Assembly: GCF_000828055.2 (NCBI RefSeq)
Contig: NZ_CP010523.2
Span: forward strand, 868,001-932,000
Source: Klebsiella variicola
Lineage (GTDB): Bacteria > Pseudomonadota > Gammaproteobacteria > Enterobacterales > Enterobacteriaceae
DNA: 64,000 bases
Direction: 5' to 3'
The notes under the pieces were generated by a model. That model was given only the letters and a program-made list of their open reading frames with translations, did no database searches and was not told where the DNA came from. Position numbers and translations under genes: made by a program. Shown piece by piece: positions 26,560 through 35,382 of this stretch; the stretch's first letter is position 1, and each line of letters starts with the position of its first letter.

Positions 26560-27996
26560 ATGATGACTTACACAATCTCCCGGGCTGAACAGGTACTCCA
26601 GACACAACGCCAGGCGCTCAATCTGCGCTGGTATCCACACTATCACCTGGCGGCCCGCGCCGGGTGGATCAACGACCCTAACGGTCTGGTGTGGTTCGAC
26701 GGCTGGTACCATGCCTTTTATCAGCATCACCCGTATTCCACCCAGTGGGGGCCGATGCACTGGGGGCACGCGCGCAGTAAGGATCTGGTGCACTGGGAGC
26801 ACCTGCCGGTGGCGCTGGCGCCGGAAGGGCCGGAAGATAAAGACGGCTGCTTTTCCGGTTCGGCGGTGGTCGATGGCGATACCCTGGCGCTGATTTACAC
26901 CGGGCATAAGTTCCACGGCGATCCTGGCGACGAAGCCAATCTGTATCAGGTGCAGTGTCTGGCCACCAGCCGCGACGGGATCCACTTTGAGCGCCAGGGG
27001 ATGGTGGTCGACACCCCTCCAGGCATGCACCACTTCCGCGACCCGAAGGTCTGGCGGGAAGGGGATAGCTGGTACATGATCGTCGGCGCGCGTGAAGGCG
27101 ATACCGGCCAGGTGCGGCTGTACCGTTCAACCGATCTGCGCCAGTGGCAGGATGCGGGCGTGCTGGATGAAGCGGAAAGCACCATGGGCTACATGTGGGA
27201 GTGCCCGGACTTCTTCACTCTCAACGGCAAGCGTGTTCTGATGTTTTCTCCGCAGGGGATGCAGGCCGAAGGATTCCGCAACCGCAATCTGTTCCAGAGC
27301 GGCTATCTGATCGGCGAGTGGCAGCCGGGGCAGCGTTTTATTCGCCACGGCGAATTCAGGGAGATGGACCACGGCCACGATTTCTATGCCCCGCAAAGTT
27401 TCGCCACCCCCGATGGCCGGCGGATCGTAATTGGCTGGCTGGATATGTGGGAATCGCCGCTACCGGAACAGCAGGACGGCTGGGCGGGCATGCTCTCCCT
27501 GCCGCGCGAGTTGAGCCTGAGCGCCGATGGCCGCCTGCAGATGCGCCCGGCGAAAGAAGTGGAGAGCCTGCGCGGCGCCTGGTTCCCGTGGCCGGTCAGC
27601 ACGCTGAACAACCAGCAGACGACGATGGTCGACAACTGCGAGGCGATGGAAGTGCACCTGCGCTGGGACTGCGCCCGCAGCAGCGCTGAGCAGTATGGTC
27701 TGCGCTTTGGCGATGGCCTGCGCATCTACGTGGATGCCCAACAGCAGCGTCTGGTGGTGGAGCGGCATTATCCGCAGTTTGGCCTGTGTGGGACGCGCAG
27801 CGTGCCGTTGACCGCCGGGGCGGATCTCAACCTGCGGATATTTTTCGATAGCTCTTCGGTTGAGGTTTTCGTCAATGATGGCGAAGCCTGCCTGAGCAGC
27901 CGTATCTATCCGCAGGTCCCTTGCCGTGAATTAGCGTTATTTGCCTGGAGCGGCTCAGCTGCATTAACTGAAGCCGGCGCCTGGCAGCTCGAATAA
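26560..27996 (+). CDS. cscA: GH32 sucrose hydrolase (invertase), CscA-like
   Basis: A 478-residue cytoplasmic beta-fructosidase with a five-bladed propeller and C-terminal beta-sandwich. Active-site triad: D39 in WINDPNG (nucleophile), D161 in FRDP (transition-state stabiliser) and E214 in WECP (acid/base). Close to E. coli CscA throughout (DKDGCFSGSAV, ATSRDGIHFE, GHDFYAPQSF, IVIGWLDMWESP, SSVEVFVNDGEA). No signal peptide, so sucrose is cleaved after uptake. AGAG precedes ATG 26560 and ATG 26563; the GTG at 26554 overlaps that site and is unlikely. Confidence 0.93.
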   Translation: MMTYTISRAEQVLQTQRQALNLRWYPHYHLAARAGWINDPNGLVWFDGWYHAFYQHHPYSTQWGPMHWGHARSKDLVHWEHLPVALAPEGPEDKDGCFSGSAVVDGDTLALIYTGHKFHGDPGDEANLYQVQCLATSRDGIHFERQGMVVDTPPGMHHFRDPKVWREGDSWYMIVGAREGDTGQVRLYRSTDLRQWQDAGVLDEAESTMGYMWECPDFFTLNGKRVLMFSPQGMQAEGFRNRNLFQSGYLIGEWQPGQRFIRHGEFREMDHGHDFYAPQSFATPDGRRIVIGWLDMWESPLPEQQDGWAGMLSLPRELSLSADGRLQMRPAKEVESLRGAWFPWPVSTLNNQQTTMVDNCEAMEVHLRWDCARSSAEQYGLRFGDGLRIYVDAQQQRLVVERHYPQFGLCGTRSVPLTAGADLNLRIFFDSSSVEVFVNDGEACLSSRIYPQVPCRELALFAWSGSAALTEAGAWQLE

Positions 27997-28015
27997 TAAT
28001 AAGGCTGTTGTCGTT

Positions 28016-28047
28016 AATAACCCGTCTTTGACGATGGGCGGGTTATT
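28016..28047 (+). terminator. Hairpin between cscA and the porin gene
   Basis: The stem AATAACCCG (28016-28024) and CGGGTTATT (28039-28047) lacks a long T run. It could lower read-through into, or stabilise, the two halves of the operon message. Confidence 0.5.
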
Positions 28048-28117
28048 ATTGCCTGCATCGTCGTGCGTTACCCATTAATAACAAATTCAGTTCATTCCAT
28101 AATAAAAGGGTTTACCG

Positions 28118-29461
28118 ATGAATAAAATCTGGGTCGGGTGTTTTCTCACGTCTCTGTATCTGCCATCCGTTATGGCGCAGGCGCCGTTATCGCTGGAGGA
28201 GCGACTGGCGCAAATGGAGCAGCGGTTAAAGGCAACGGAGGCGCGCGCCGCCAGCGCAGAGGCGGAAATTAAGACACTGAAAGGCCAGCAGCAGGCCACG
28301 ACGGTCGCCCGCGCGGCGCCGGCTACGCCGCGCCTGCAGCTAAACGACAATGGCGAATTAAAATTTTATGGCGACGTCGAATTTAACCTCGATGGCGCCA
28401 GCCGCACCGGCAGTCTGACGTCGGTCAAAACCAGCGCGAATAAAAGCTGGGCGCCGGGCGATAAAGAACGCTGGGATATTAATGGTCGTATTCTGCTGGG
28501 GATTGACGGCAGGCGTAATGGCGCTGACGGGAAATATGCCGGATTCAGCGTGCAGCCGCTGGCGGATATGGATGGCAAAATGAATCTCGACGATGCGGTA
28601 TTTTTCTTTGGTCAGCAGGATGACTGGAAAATAAAAATAGGTCGCTTTGAAGCCTGGGATATGTTCCCCCTGAATCAGGACACCTTTATTGAATATTCAG
28701 GCAATACCGCCAACGATCTCTATTCCGACGGCTATGGCTATATTTACATGATGAAAGAGGGGCGCGGGCGCAGCAGCAGCGGCGGCAACCTTCTGTTCAG
28801 CAAAACGGTGGATAACTGGTATTTCGAGGTTAATACCCTGGTGGAGGACGGCAGTTCGCTGTTTGTCGATCAGAACTATCACGGTAACGCGCTGGAAAAC
28901 CGCAAAAATGTGGTGTACGTGCGGCCGGTGGCGGTGTGGCAGTCCGGCGCCTGGTCGGCGGCCGCGGCGATAGAGAGCAATCTCGTCAACAATGCTTACG
29001 GCTATCAGAACCAGAGCGGACGCTGGGTCGACCAGTCAAATCGCACCGGCTACGGGCTGACCATGAGCTGGAACACCCTGAAAAGCGACCCGCAGGATGG
29101 GGCGGTGGTCAATCTGAGTACCGCCCTGCTGGACGCGGCGGACGAAACCGACTTCAGCGCCGGAATTAACGCCCTGTGGCATCGCGTGGAGCTGGGCTAT
29201 ATCTACGCGCATAACAAAATCGACCAGTTCAATATGGCCGGGGTGACCAGCGAATGTGATGGCGACTGCGCAATTCTCGCGCCGGGGCGCTATGACATCC
29301 ATACCCTGCACACCTCCTGGCAGTTGCCGAATATTATGGCGATGCCGAACTTCAATATTTACCTTGGCGCCTATGCTTCGTGGCTCGATTCCACGGCAGC
29401 GAAGAGCGGGAATCCCGATGAACGCTACGGCGCTCGGGTGCGTTTTAAATATTTTTTCTGA
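28118..29461 (+). CDS. Sugar-specific outer-membrane porin (RafY/ScrY-like) of the csc operon
   Basis: A 447-residue carbohydrate porin. It has a signal peptide to about residue 21 (PSVMA), then a coiled-coil (LSLEERLAQMEQRLKATEARAASAEAEIKTL, residues ~25-58) like the periplasmic N-terminal extension of ScrY/RafY-type porins. The barrel follows, with motifs such as GKMNLDDAVFFFGQQDDWKIKIGRFEAWDMFP and a terminal Phe (VRFKYFF). It lies 121 bases after cscA and likely brings the csc substrate across the outer membrane. E. coli csc operons lack such a gene. Confidence 0.83.
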   Translation: MNKIWVGCFLTSLYLPSVMAQAPLSLEERLAQMEQRLKATEARAASAEAEIKTLKGQQQATTVARAAPATPRLQLNDNGELKFYGDVEFNLDGASRTGSLTSVKTSANKSWAPGDKERWDINGRILLGIDGRRNGADGKYAGFSVQPLADMDGKMNLDDAVFFFGQQDDWKIKIGRFEAWDMFPLNQDTFIEYSGNTANDLYSDGYGYIYMMKEGRGRSSSGGNLLFSKTVDNWYFEVNTLVEDGSSLFVDQNYHGNALENRKNVVYVRPVAVWQSGAWSAAAAIESNLVNNAYGYQNQSGRWVDQSNRTGYGLTMSWNTLKSDPQDGAVVNLSTALLDAADETDFSAGINALWHRVELGYIYAHNKIDQFNMAGVTSECDGDCAILAPGRYDIHTLHTSWQLPNIMAMPNFNIYLGAYASWLDSTAAKSGNPDERYGARVRFKYFF

Positions 29462-29478
29462 CAGGATACTCAGGCAGG

Positions 29479-29506
29479 CTCTCCCGCGGCGGATGCCGCG
29501 GGAGAG
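29479..29506. terminator. Hairpin between the csc porin gene and togB
   Basis: An 11-base GC-rich stem, CTCTCCCGCGG (29479-29489) and CCGCGGGAGAG (29496-29506), lies between two convergent genes. It has no clear T run on either side, so terminator strength is uncertain. Confidence 0.55.
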
Positions 29507-29520
29507 TTCAGACGGGCACG

Positions 29521-30807
29521 TTAGCGCATCGCGCGGCGCAGAATGCGGTCGGTCTGGCGCTGGAAGTCCTCGGCCGCTTCTTCCACCGACTTTTTACCGT
29601 AGTCGATGTACTGCAGGGTGGTGCCGAACTGGGCGACGATCTGCGGATCGTCGAAGTACGGGGAGACCGGCAGAGCGGTGGGCAGGGATTGCGCCAGCTT
29701 CAGGCCGGACACCGCCGGATCGTCGGCTTTGATGATCCCATCCTCGGTCAGGTAGGTGACCGCCGCTTTACTCAGTGGTACCCCACGCTCCAGTCCAAGA
29801 ATATCCACCCCTTCTTTGCTGTTCAGCAGGAAGTTAATCACTTTCGCCGCCGCCTGCGGGTTTTTCGTCGATTTGCCAATCGATAACATTTGCGCGGGCT
29901 TGAAGAACAGTCCGGCATCGGTGGCGCCCGGCAGCATCGGGTATTCCCCCAGCACCAGCTTCGCCGGCGGCTTCAGGTTATCGGAATATTTGTTGATGGT
30001 GGAGTTCCACATGTAGGTGCCGCCCCATTCGCCCTGGATCCACGGCTTCATCTCGTACATGTTGCTCTTGCCGAACGAGGCATAGTAGCGGGTGTCCGGC
30101 ATCACATGGTTGTCGATAAGCTTCTTATACATACCGAAGAAATCTGCCCACTGCGCTTTGCTGTAGGAAAATTTGCGCCCCTTCTCATCGATGGCCGGCT
30201 GATTGTATTTTTGCACCATATAAGAGTTGAGCAGCGCCAGCACGTCCTGATGTTCGAGCACGACCGGGTAGTACTGTTTCCCGAGCTTGCTTTCGAAGGT
30301 TTTGCCCGCCGCCATAAGCTCATCCCAGGTTTTCGGGAAGGCGATGCCCGCCTTTTTCCACGCTTCGTCGTTAAAGTAGAAGACGCGGGCGGTGACGGAA
30401 ATGGGAATACCGTTAAGCTTGCCGTTGACCGTGGTGGACTGCAGCTCTTTGGCATCGAACTGGCTGAGGTCGATCTCGTCTTTCAGGGTATTGAGATCGT
30501 AAAAGCCCTCGCCATTTTTCGAAAAGATCGGCAACCAGTTCCAGTTGGTCTGCATCACGTCAGGCTCAGTGCCGCCGGCAATCTGGGTGGTCAGGCGCGA
30601 AAGATGGCCGTCCCAGCCGGTGTATTCTGCTTTGACGTTAATGTCGGGATGTTGTTTGTGGAATTCCTCCAGCGCCTTGAGGGTGACCTGATGGCGGCCG
30701 TTGCCCCCCCACCAGGACATACGCAGGTCGACATCCTTCGCCATTGACGGTAATGCGGTAAGGCCCAGAGTGGCGGAGATGACGGCGCTTAAAAGCACGT
30801 TTTTCAT
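29521..30807 (-). CDS. togB: Oligogalacturonide-binding periplasmic protein TogB
   Basis: A 428-residue solute-binding protein of the sugar ABC class with signal peptide MKNVLLSAVISATLGLTALPSMA. It has the type-1 extracellular binding fold (LRMSWWGGNGRHQVTLKALEEFHKQHP, GGTEPDVMQTNWNWLP). ATG 30807 gives this proper signal peptide; an upstream in-frame start would add 25 non-signal residues. Last gene of togMNAB, 16 bases after togA. The name rests on gene order identical to Dickeya togMNAB and on the neighbouring pectin genes. Confidence 0.88.
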   Translation of the reverse strand: MKNVLLSAVISATLGLTALPSMAKDVDLRMSWWGGNGRHQVTLKALEEFHKQHPDINVKAEYTGWDGHLSRLTTQIAGGTEPDVMQTNWNWLPIFSKNGEGFYDLNTLKDEIDLSQFDAKELQSTTVNGKLNGIPISVTARVFYFNDEAWKKAGIAFPKTWDELMAAGKTFESKLGKQYYPVVLEHQDVLALLNSYMVQKYNQPAIDEKGRKFSYSKAQWADFFGMYKKLIDNHVMPDTRYYASFGKSNMYEMKPWIQGEWGGTYMWNSTINKYSDNLKPPAKLVLGEYPMLPGATDAGLFFKPAQMLSIGKSTKNPQAAAKVINFLLNSKEGVDILGLERGVPLSKAAVTYLTEDGIIKADDPAVSGLKLAQSLPTALPVSPYFDDPQIVAQFGTTLQYIDYGKKSVEEAAEDFQRQTDRILRRAMR

Positions 30808-30823
30808 TTTAATACTCCAGTGT

Positions 30824-31951
30824 TCACAGAGAGAGGTTCTGTTCGGTTTTCGCGTCAAAGATGTGACACTTATTGAGATCAAATTTGAAATACACCTTGC
30901 GATGAAGGCCCTTCTCGATCATGGGTTTCGCTTCATCGGACGGCACGCGGGCGGTCAGCTCATAATCAGCAACCTTCAGATAAACAAAGAATTCATGTCC
31001 CATGTTTTCCACACGTACCATTTCACCCGTGCAGGAACCCTCGGCAAAGGGTTCATCGGAGAGAGAGACAAACTCCGGGCGCACGCCAAAGAAAACCTGT
31101 TGATTCTTATGGGTCTCAACTTTGCTTTGCAGCAGGTCGTTGAGCGGCAGTCGCTGATCGCCCAGCGTCAGATGCAGGCGACCGTCGTGCTCAACCAGCT
31201 GGCTGGGGCGAATATTCATCTCCGGCGCGCCGATGAACCCGGCGACAAACATATTTTTCGGCTGGTGGTAGAGATTGTCTGGCGTATCAACCTGCATAAT
31301 GTGGCCGAGCTTCATCACGCAGATGCGGTCGCCCATGGTCATCGCTTCCGTCTGATCGTGGGTGACGTAGACGGTGGTCGCCGGTTTGCCGGATTTTTTC
31401 AACTGCTTATGCAGATCGGAAATGCGGATCCGCATCGAGGCGCGCAGTTTGGCGTCAAGGTTGGAGAGCGGTTCGTCGAACAGGAAAACGTCCGGTTTTT
31501 TGACGATCGCCCGACCCACCGCCACGCGCTGCGCCTGGCCGCCGGAGAGCTGGCGCGGCAGGCGATCGAGCAGTTCTTCCAGTTCGAGAATTTTCGCCGC
31601 TTCTTCCACCTGTCTGTCGATTTGCGCCTTCGGCAGCTTGCTCAGCTTCAGGCCGAAGGCGAGGTTTTCGCGCACCGTCATATGCGGATAGAGGGCGTAG
31701 TTCTGGAACACCATCGCGATGCCACGTGATTTTGGCGCCAGGTTGTTGACGATTTTGTCCCCAATCCGCACCTCGCCGCCGCTGATGGTTTCCAGACCCG
31801 CCAGCATGCGCAGGGTGGTCGATTTGGCGCAGCCGGAGGGGCCGACGATCACCATAAATTCGCCATCGGCAATCTTCAGGTCGATACCATGCACCGCTTT
31901 AAACCCGTTGGAGTAAACTTTTTCCAGTTTGTTGAAAATGACTTCAGCCAT
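30824..31951 (-). CDS. togA: ABC transporter ATPase TogA
   Basis: A 375-residue UgpC/MalK-type ATPase energising oligogalacturonide import. Walker A is G37-P-S-G-C-A42-K43-S44, where Ala replaces the usual third Gly. The Q-loop is VFQNYALYPHMTVREN, the signature LSGGQ (136-140), Walker B VFLFDEP with E161, and the switch His is in VTHDQTEAMTMGD. A regulatory OB-fold domain follows from about residue 240. The gene lies between togN (12 bases upstream) and togB. Confidence 0.9.
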   Translation of the reverse strand: MAEVIFNKLEKVYSNGFKAVHGIDLKIADGEFMVIVGPSGCAKSTTLRMLAGLETISGGEVRIGDKIVNNLAPKSRGIAMVFQNYALYPHMTVRENLAFGLKLSKLPKAQIDRQVEEAAKILELEELLDRLPRQLSGGQAQRVAVGRAIVKKPDVFLFDEPLSNLDAKLRASMRIRISDLHKQLKKSGKPATTVYVTHDQTEAMTMGDRICVMKLGHIMQVDTPDNLYHQPKNMFVAGFIGAPEMNIRPSQLVEHDGRLHLTLGDQRLPLNDLLQSKVETHKNQQVFFGVRPEFVSLSDEPFAEGSCTGEMVRVENMGHEFFVYLKVADYELTARVPSDEAKPMIEKGLHRKVYFKFDLNKCHIFDAKTEQNLSL

Positions 31952-31963
31952 GATATTTCCCTC

Positions 31964-32866
31964 TTAACCTTTGATTCCGCTGCTGGTCACGCCCTGCACG
32001 AAGTAGCGTTGAGCCAGGAAGAAGACAATGATGGACGGCAGAATGGAGATACTCGCCATTGCCAGAATTTCGTTCCACGGCGCGCCTTCCGTGACGTCGA
32101 TGGACATTTTTAGCGCCAGCGCGATGGGATACTTATCGACGCTGTAGACGTAGATCAGCGGGCCGATAAAGTCGTTCATCGACCACATGAACTGGAACAG
32201 CGCCACCGAGATAATGGCCGGCTTGAGGATCGGCACCACCACGTACCACAGCACCTGGATGGAGTTGCAGCCGTCGATCTGCGCCGCCTCTTCCATATCG
32301 CGTGGGACGCCGCGCAGAAACTGGATCAGCATGAAGACAAAGAATCCCTGGGTGGCGAAGGCCAGCGGCAGGTACAGCGGCAGATAGCTGTTCAGCATCC
32401 CCATTTCACGGAACATCAGGTACTGCGGGATCAGCAGGACGGTGCTCGGCAGCAGCATGGTGGTGATGAGCGTTGCGAACCAGAACTTCTTCCACGGGAT
32501 CTCAAAGCGTGCAAAGCCGTACGCCACGATGGTGGAGGAGATGATCGTTAACACCACCTTCGGGATCACATACTTAAAGGTGTTAAGCATATAGTGGCCG
32601 AAATGGTATTCGGTGCCGGTTTTCCAGCCATTAATAAACCCGTCCCAGGTCGCGTGGGCAGGCCACAGTCCGAGGGTGGTGAAGATCTCATGGTTCGGCT
32701 TGAACGAGGCGGAGAACATCCACGCCAGCGGGTAGAGCATCAGCAGGCCGACGAATATCAACACGACGTAGCGTACCACCCGACTCACCTTTTCCCGACG
32801 CAGCGTACGAGCGACCTCACGATCGGCGTTGCTCATTACCGGCGCCATCTGTTGAATATCAGCCAT
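31964..32866 (-). CDS. togN: ABC transporter permease TogN
   Basis: A 300-residue inner-membrane permease of the MalG type with six helices and the coupling loop EAAQIDGCNSIQVLWYVVVPILKP, whose EAA motif docks on TogA. A long cytoplasmic N-terminal segment (about 30 residues) precedes the first helix. It overlaps togM by 8 bases, so translation is probably coupled. Confidence 0.89.
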   Translation of the reverse strand: MADIQQMAPVMSNADREVARTLRREKVSRVVRYVVLIFVGLLMLYPLAWMFSASFKPNHEIFTTLGLWPAHATWDGFINGWKTGTEYHFGHYMLNTFKYVIPKVVLTIISSTIVAYGFARFEIPWKKFWFATLITTMLLPSTVLLIPQYLMFREMGMLNSYLPLYLPLAFATQGFFVFMLIQFLRGVPRDMEEAAQIDGCNSIQVLWYVVVPILKPAIISVALFQFMWSMNDFIGPLIYVYSVDKYPIALALKMSIDVTEGAPWNEILAMASISILPSIIVFFLAQRYFVQGVTSSGIKG

Positions 32867-33749
32867 TTTTGCCTCCCTTATCGGCGGAGTAGAAGACCCA
32901 GTATTTCGATGATTTAAAGGCTATCGATGCAAAGACCGCGACGACGAGGAACAGCACCCACGCCAGCGCGGCGCCATAGCCCATGTCGAAGTACTTAAAG
33001 GCGGTATCGTAGATATAGAGTGAGAACAGGTAGGTGTAATAGGTTGGGCCGCCGCCGGTTATCACGTACGGGCCGGTAAACTCCTGGAACGCCTGAGTGG
33101 TCTGCATAATAAAGTTGAAGAAAATGACCGGAGTGATCAGCGGCACGGTGACCTTCATGAACATCTGCCACTTTGAGGCGCCGTCGATCATCGCCGCCTC
33201 ATACTGCGACTGCGGAACGTTCTGCAGCGCGGCGAGGAAGATGACCATCGCGGAACCAAACTGCCAGACGCGCAGCAGGGTGACCGACATCAGCGCCAGC
33301 GAAGGCTCCCCCAGCCAGTTGACGGCATCGATGCCAAAGACGGCGAGGAAGCTATTCAGCAGGCCGTCAATGGCGAACAGGGCGCGCCACAGTACCGCAA
33401 TAGCCACTGAGCTGCCGAGAATCGACGGAATGTAGTAGGCGGTACGGAAAAAGCCGATGCCGCGCAGTTTGAAATTGAGCACAAAAGCAATGCCGAGGGC
33501 GAAAGCCAGTTTTAAGGGAATAGTTAAAAAAACGTAGGCGAAGGTCACGCCCATCGATTTCCAGAACAGGCTGTCCTCGGTCAACATATAGCGATAGTTT
33601 TCGATGCCGTTAAATACCGGCGGGCTCATCAAGTCGTACTCAGTAAAACTGAGAAAGAAAGATGAAACAAAGGGAAAAGCGGTAAAGACGATCAGCCCGA
33701 TGATATAGGGTGATATCCATGCCAATCCCAGCAGCTTGTTTTCATTCAT
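32859..33749 (-). CDS. togM: ABC transporter permease TogM
   Basis: A 296-residue MalF-type permease with six predicted helices and the EAA loop YEAAMIDGASKWQMFMKVTVPLITP. First gene of togMNAB. The 453-base gap before it carries two KdgR-like boxes. Together with KdgM in the outer membrane it forms the import path for oligogalacturonides, which Ogl then cleaves in the cytoplasm. Confidence 0.89.
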   Translation of the reverse strand: MNENKLLGLAWISPYIIGLIVFTAFPFVSSFFLSFTEYDLMSPPVFNGIENYRYMLTEDSLFWKSMGVTFAYVFLTIPLKLAFALGIAFVLNFKLRGIGFFRTAYYIPSILGSSVAIAVLWRALFAIDGLLNSFLAVFGIDAVNWLGEPSLALMSVTLLRVWQFGSAMVIFLAALQNVPQSQYEAAMIDGASKWQMFMKVTVPLITPVIFFNFIMQTTQAFQEFTGPYVITGGGPTYYTYLFSLYIYDTAFKYFDMGYGAALAWVLFLVVAVFASIAFKSSKYWVFYSADKGGKNG

Positions 33750-33939
33750 ACATACCTACCTGGCTTACGAGTTGTAATACGGATTCGGTGACGCGGCGCT
33801 GTCGGCCTTTTCGCCTGACAACGCAAAAATGTCTGAACGCTTCCTCTGATTAACATGTCCTTGTTAATGAATGGGTTAGTAATTAAGTGAGCCAGCAAGT
33901 GGCGTGCTGTCAGGCTCGCTTTTATGCTGCTCTATTTTT

Positions 33940-34035
33940 TATAAAACACCGTTTTAATTTCATTTTATTGCGATTTATTTCTGCGTCATGCAGATCAGGA
34001 TGGAAATGTGATCAAAGTCGAAACGATGTTTCAAA
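33940..34035 (-). promoter_or_regulatory. togMNAB control region with KdgR-like boxes
   Basis: KdgR-like sites: 33940-33958 (17 of 19 to the recalled consensus) and 34017-34035 (14 of 19, but a perfect GAAAC-4-TTTC core, GAAACGATGTTTC). The rest of the 33750-34202 gap holds no gene. Confidence 0.55.
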
Positions 34036-34202
34036 AAGGTGAGGTGGTAAGCATTTTAGGGGGCTGAGGGAGCCTGAAAAGAATGAAGGTTCAGCGTTAA
34101 CTGAGCGAAAAATATTATTACCAGGATAATGATTGTGACGGCATCTTTTTTAATGCCTGCGGTAACTCTTAAACCGGGGGCGGTGAACGCCCCCATCATG
34201 GA

Positions 34203-34529
34203 TCAGCGTGAGAGAAAATCTTCGCGGACCGGCGTGAAGGTATCGAGCAGCGTGCCTGGCTGCAGGCAGACGCAGCCGTGCATGATCCCTGGCTGCTTAT
34301 ACAACGTATCGCCGGCGCTGACGACGCGCGTCTCCTCGCCGATGGTGAATTCAAACTCACCGGAGAGCACATAGGTGAGCTGTTCGTGGGGATGGTTATG
34401 CATCGGGCCGACGGCGCCGGCGGCAAAATTCACCTCCACGGCCATCATTTTTCCGTCGTGGGCCAGAATGCGGCGGGTTACGCCATTGCCGAGGTCTTCA
34501 AGGGTGGTGTCTTTATGGAAAATAAACAT
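34203..34529 (-). CDS. kdgF: Pectin degradation cupin protein KdgF
   Basis: A 108-residue single-domain cupin. The metal site is seen as H44-N-H46 and Q50 (GPMHNHPHEQLTYVLSGEFEF) with a later His (GIMHG). The C-terminal DTFTPVREDFL is typical of KdgF. It speeds conversion of the unsaturated uronate released by Ogl to 5-keto-4-deoxyuronate, which then passes to KduI and KduD. Single-gene unit with a near-perfect KdgR box 20 bases upstream. A GC hairpin (GGGGGCG/CGCCCCC type, near 34176-34194) follows it. Confidence 0.93.
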   Translation of the reverse strand: MFIFHKDTTLEDLGNGVTRRILAHDGKMMAVEVNFAAGAVGPMHNHPHEQLTYVLSGEFEFTIGEETRVVSAGDTLYKQPGIMHGCVCLQPGTLLDTFTPVREDFLSR

Positions 34530-34548
34530 CGGGCGGTCCTGTTGTTAA

Positions 34549-34567
34549 AGTGAAACATTGTTTCATT
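34549..34567 (-). promoter_or_regulatory. KdgR box before kdgF
   Basis: AGTGAAACATTGTTTCATT matches the recalled KdgR consensus at 18 of 19 positions. It is the best site in the window. It lies between kdgF and the divergent ygeA, so it could also touch ygeA. Confidence 0.75.
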
Positions 34568-34668
34568 TAACTTATCCCACTCTTCATGAAAAAGAAATAC
34601 GCGGCCAGAGAAGTGGAAAGTTGATCACAAGTTTGCTTCACTGGCAGAAACGACATAAGGAGCAGAAG

Positions 34669-35382
34669 ATGAAAACCATTGGCCTGTTAGGCGGCATGAG
34701 CTGGGAGTCCACGATCCCCTATTATCGGTTGATCAATGAGGGCGTTAAGGCGCGACTGGGCGGCCTGCACTCTGCCAGCCTGGTGCTGCACAGCGTCGAT
34801 TTTCACGACATCGAAGCCTGCCAGTCCGCCGGCGACTGGGATCGCGCCGGGGAGATCCTTGCTGAAGCCGCGGTTGGGCTGCAGCAGGCGGGGGCCGAAG
34901 GCATTGTCCTGTGCACCAACACTATGCATAAAGTCGCGGATGCCATCGCCGCCCGCTGCCAGGTTCCCTTCCTGCATATTGCCGATGCCACCGGGCGGGC
35001 GATTGCCGCCAAAGGCCAGCGCCGGGTCGCGCTGCTGGGCACCCGCTATACCATGGAGCAGACCTTTTACCGCGGTCGTCTGCTGGAGCAGTTTGCCATC
35101 GAGACGTTGATCCCCGAGGCTGACGATCGGGCGCGGATCAATCAGATCATCTTCGACGAACTTTGTCTCGGCACTTTCAGCGAGGCGTCGCGGGATTATT
35201 ATCTGCAGGTGATCGCCGCCCTGGCGGAGCAGGGGGCGGAAGGGGTTATTTTCGGCTGTACGGAAATTGGCCTGCTGGTGCCTGCCGAGCTCAGCCCGCT
35301 GCCGGTCTTTGACACTGCGGCGATCCACGCAGAAGACGCGGTCAACTTTATGCTCTCTGCAGGACCGACGCCAGCGGCGTGA
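34669..35382 (+). CDS. ygeA: YgeA (RacD-like) amino-acid racemase
   Basis: A 237-residue cytoplasmic cofactor-independent racemase of the Asp/Glu racemase family. Catalytic Cys residues are in [11 protein letters not shown] and [12 protein letters not shown], and the N-terminus [15 protein letters not shown] is characteristic. E. coli YgeA racemises several amino acids including homoserine. ATG 34669 has AAGGAGCAG before it; the in-frame ATG 37 codons upstream lies in the kdgF promoter and is rejected. The last 35 bases overlap the convergent lysR gene, as lysR and ygeA also lie together in E. coli. Confidence 0.92.
   Translation: MKTIGLLGGMSWESTIPYYRLINEGVKARLGGLHSASLVLHSVDFHDIEACQSAGDWDRAGEILAEAAVGLQQAGAEGIVLCTNTMHKVADAIAARCQVPFLHIADATGRAIAAKGQRRVALLGTRYTMEQTFYRGRLLEQFAIETLIPEADDRARINQIIFDELCLGTFSEASRDYYLQVIAALAEQGAEGVIFGCTEIGLLVPAELSPLPVFDTAAIHAEDAVNFMLSAGPTPAA

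Noticed and set aside
34558-34668. Upstream in-frame start extending ygeA by 37 codons
   Set aside because: It lies beside the KdgR box and lacks homology; ATG 34669 has a good ribosome site.
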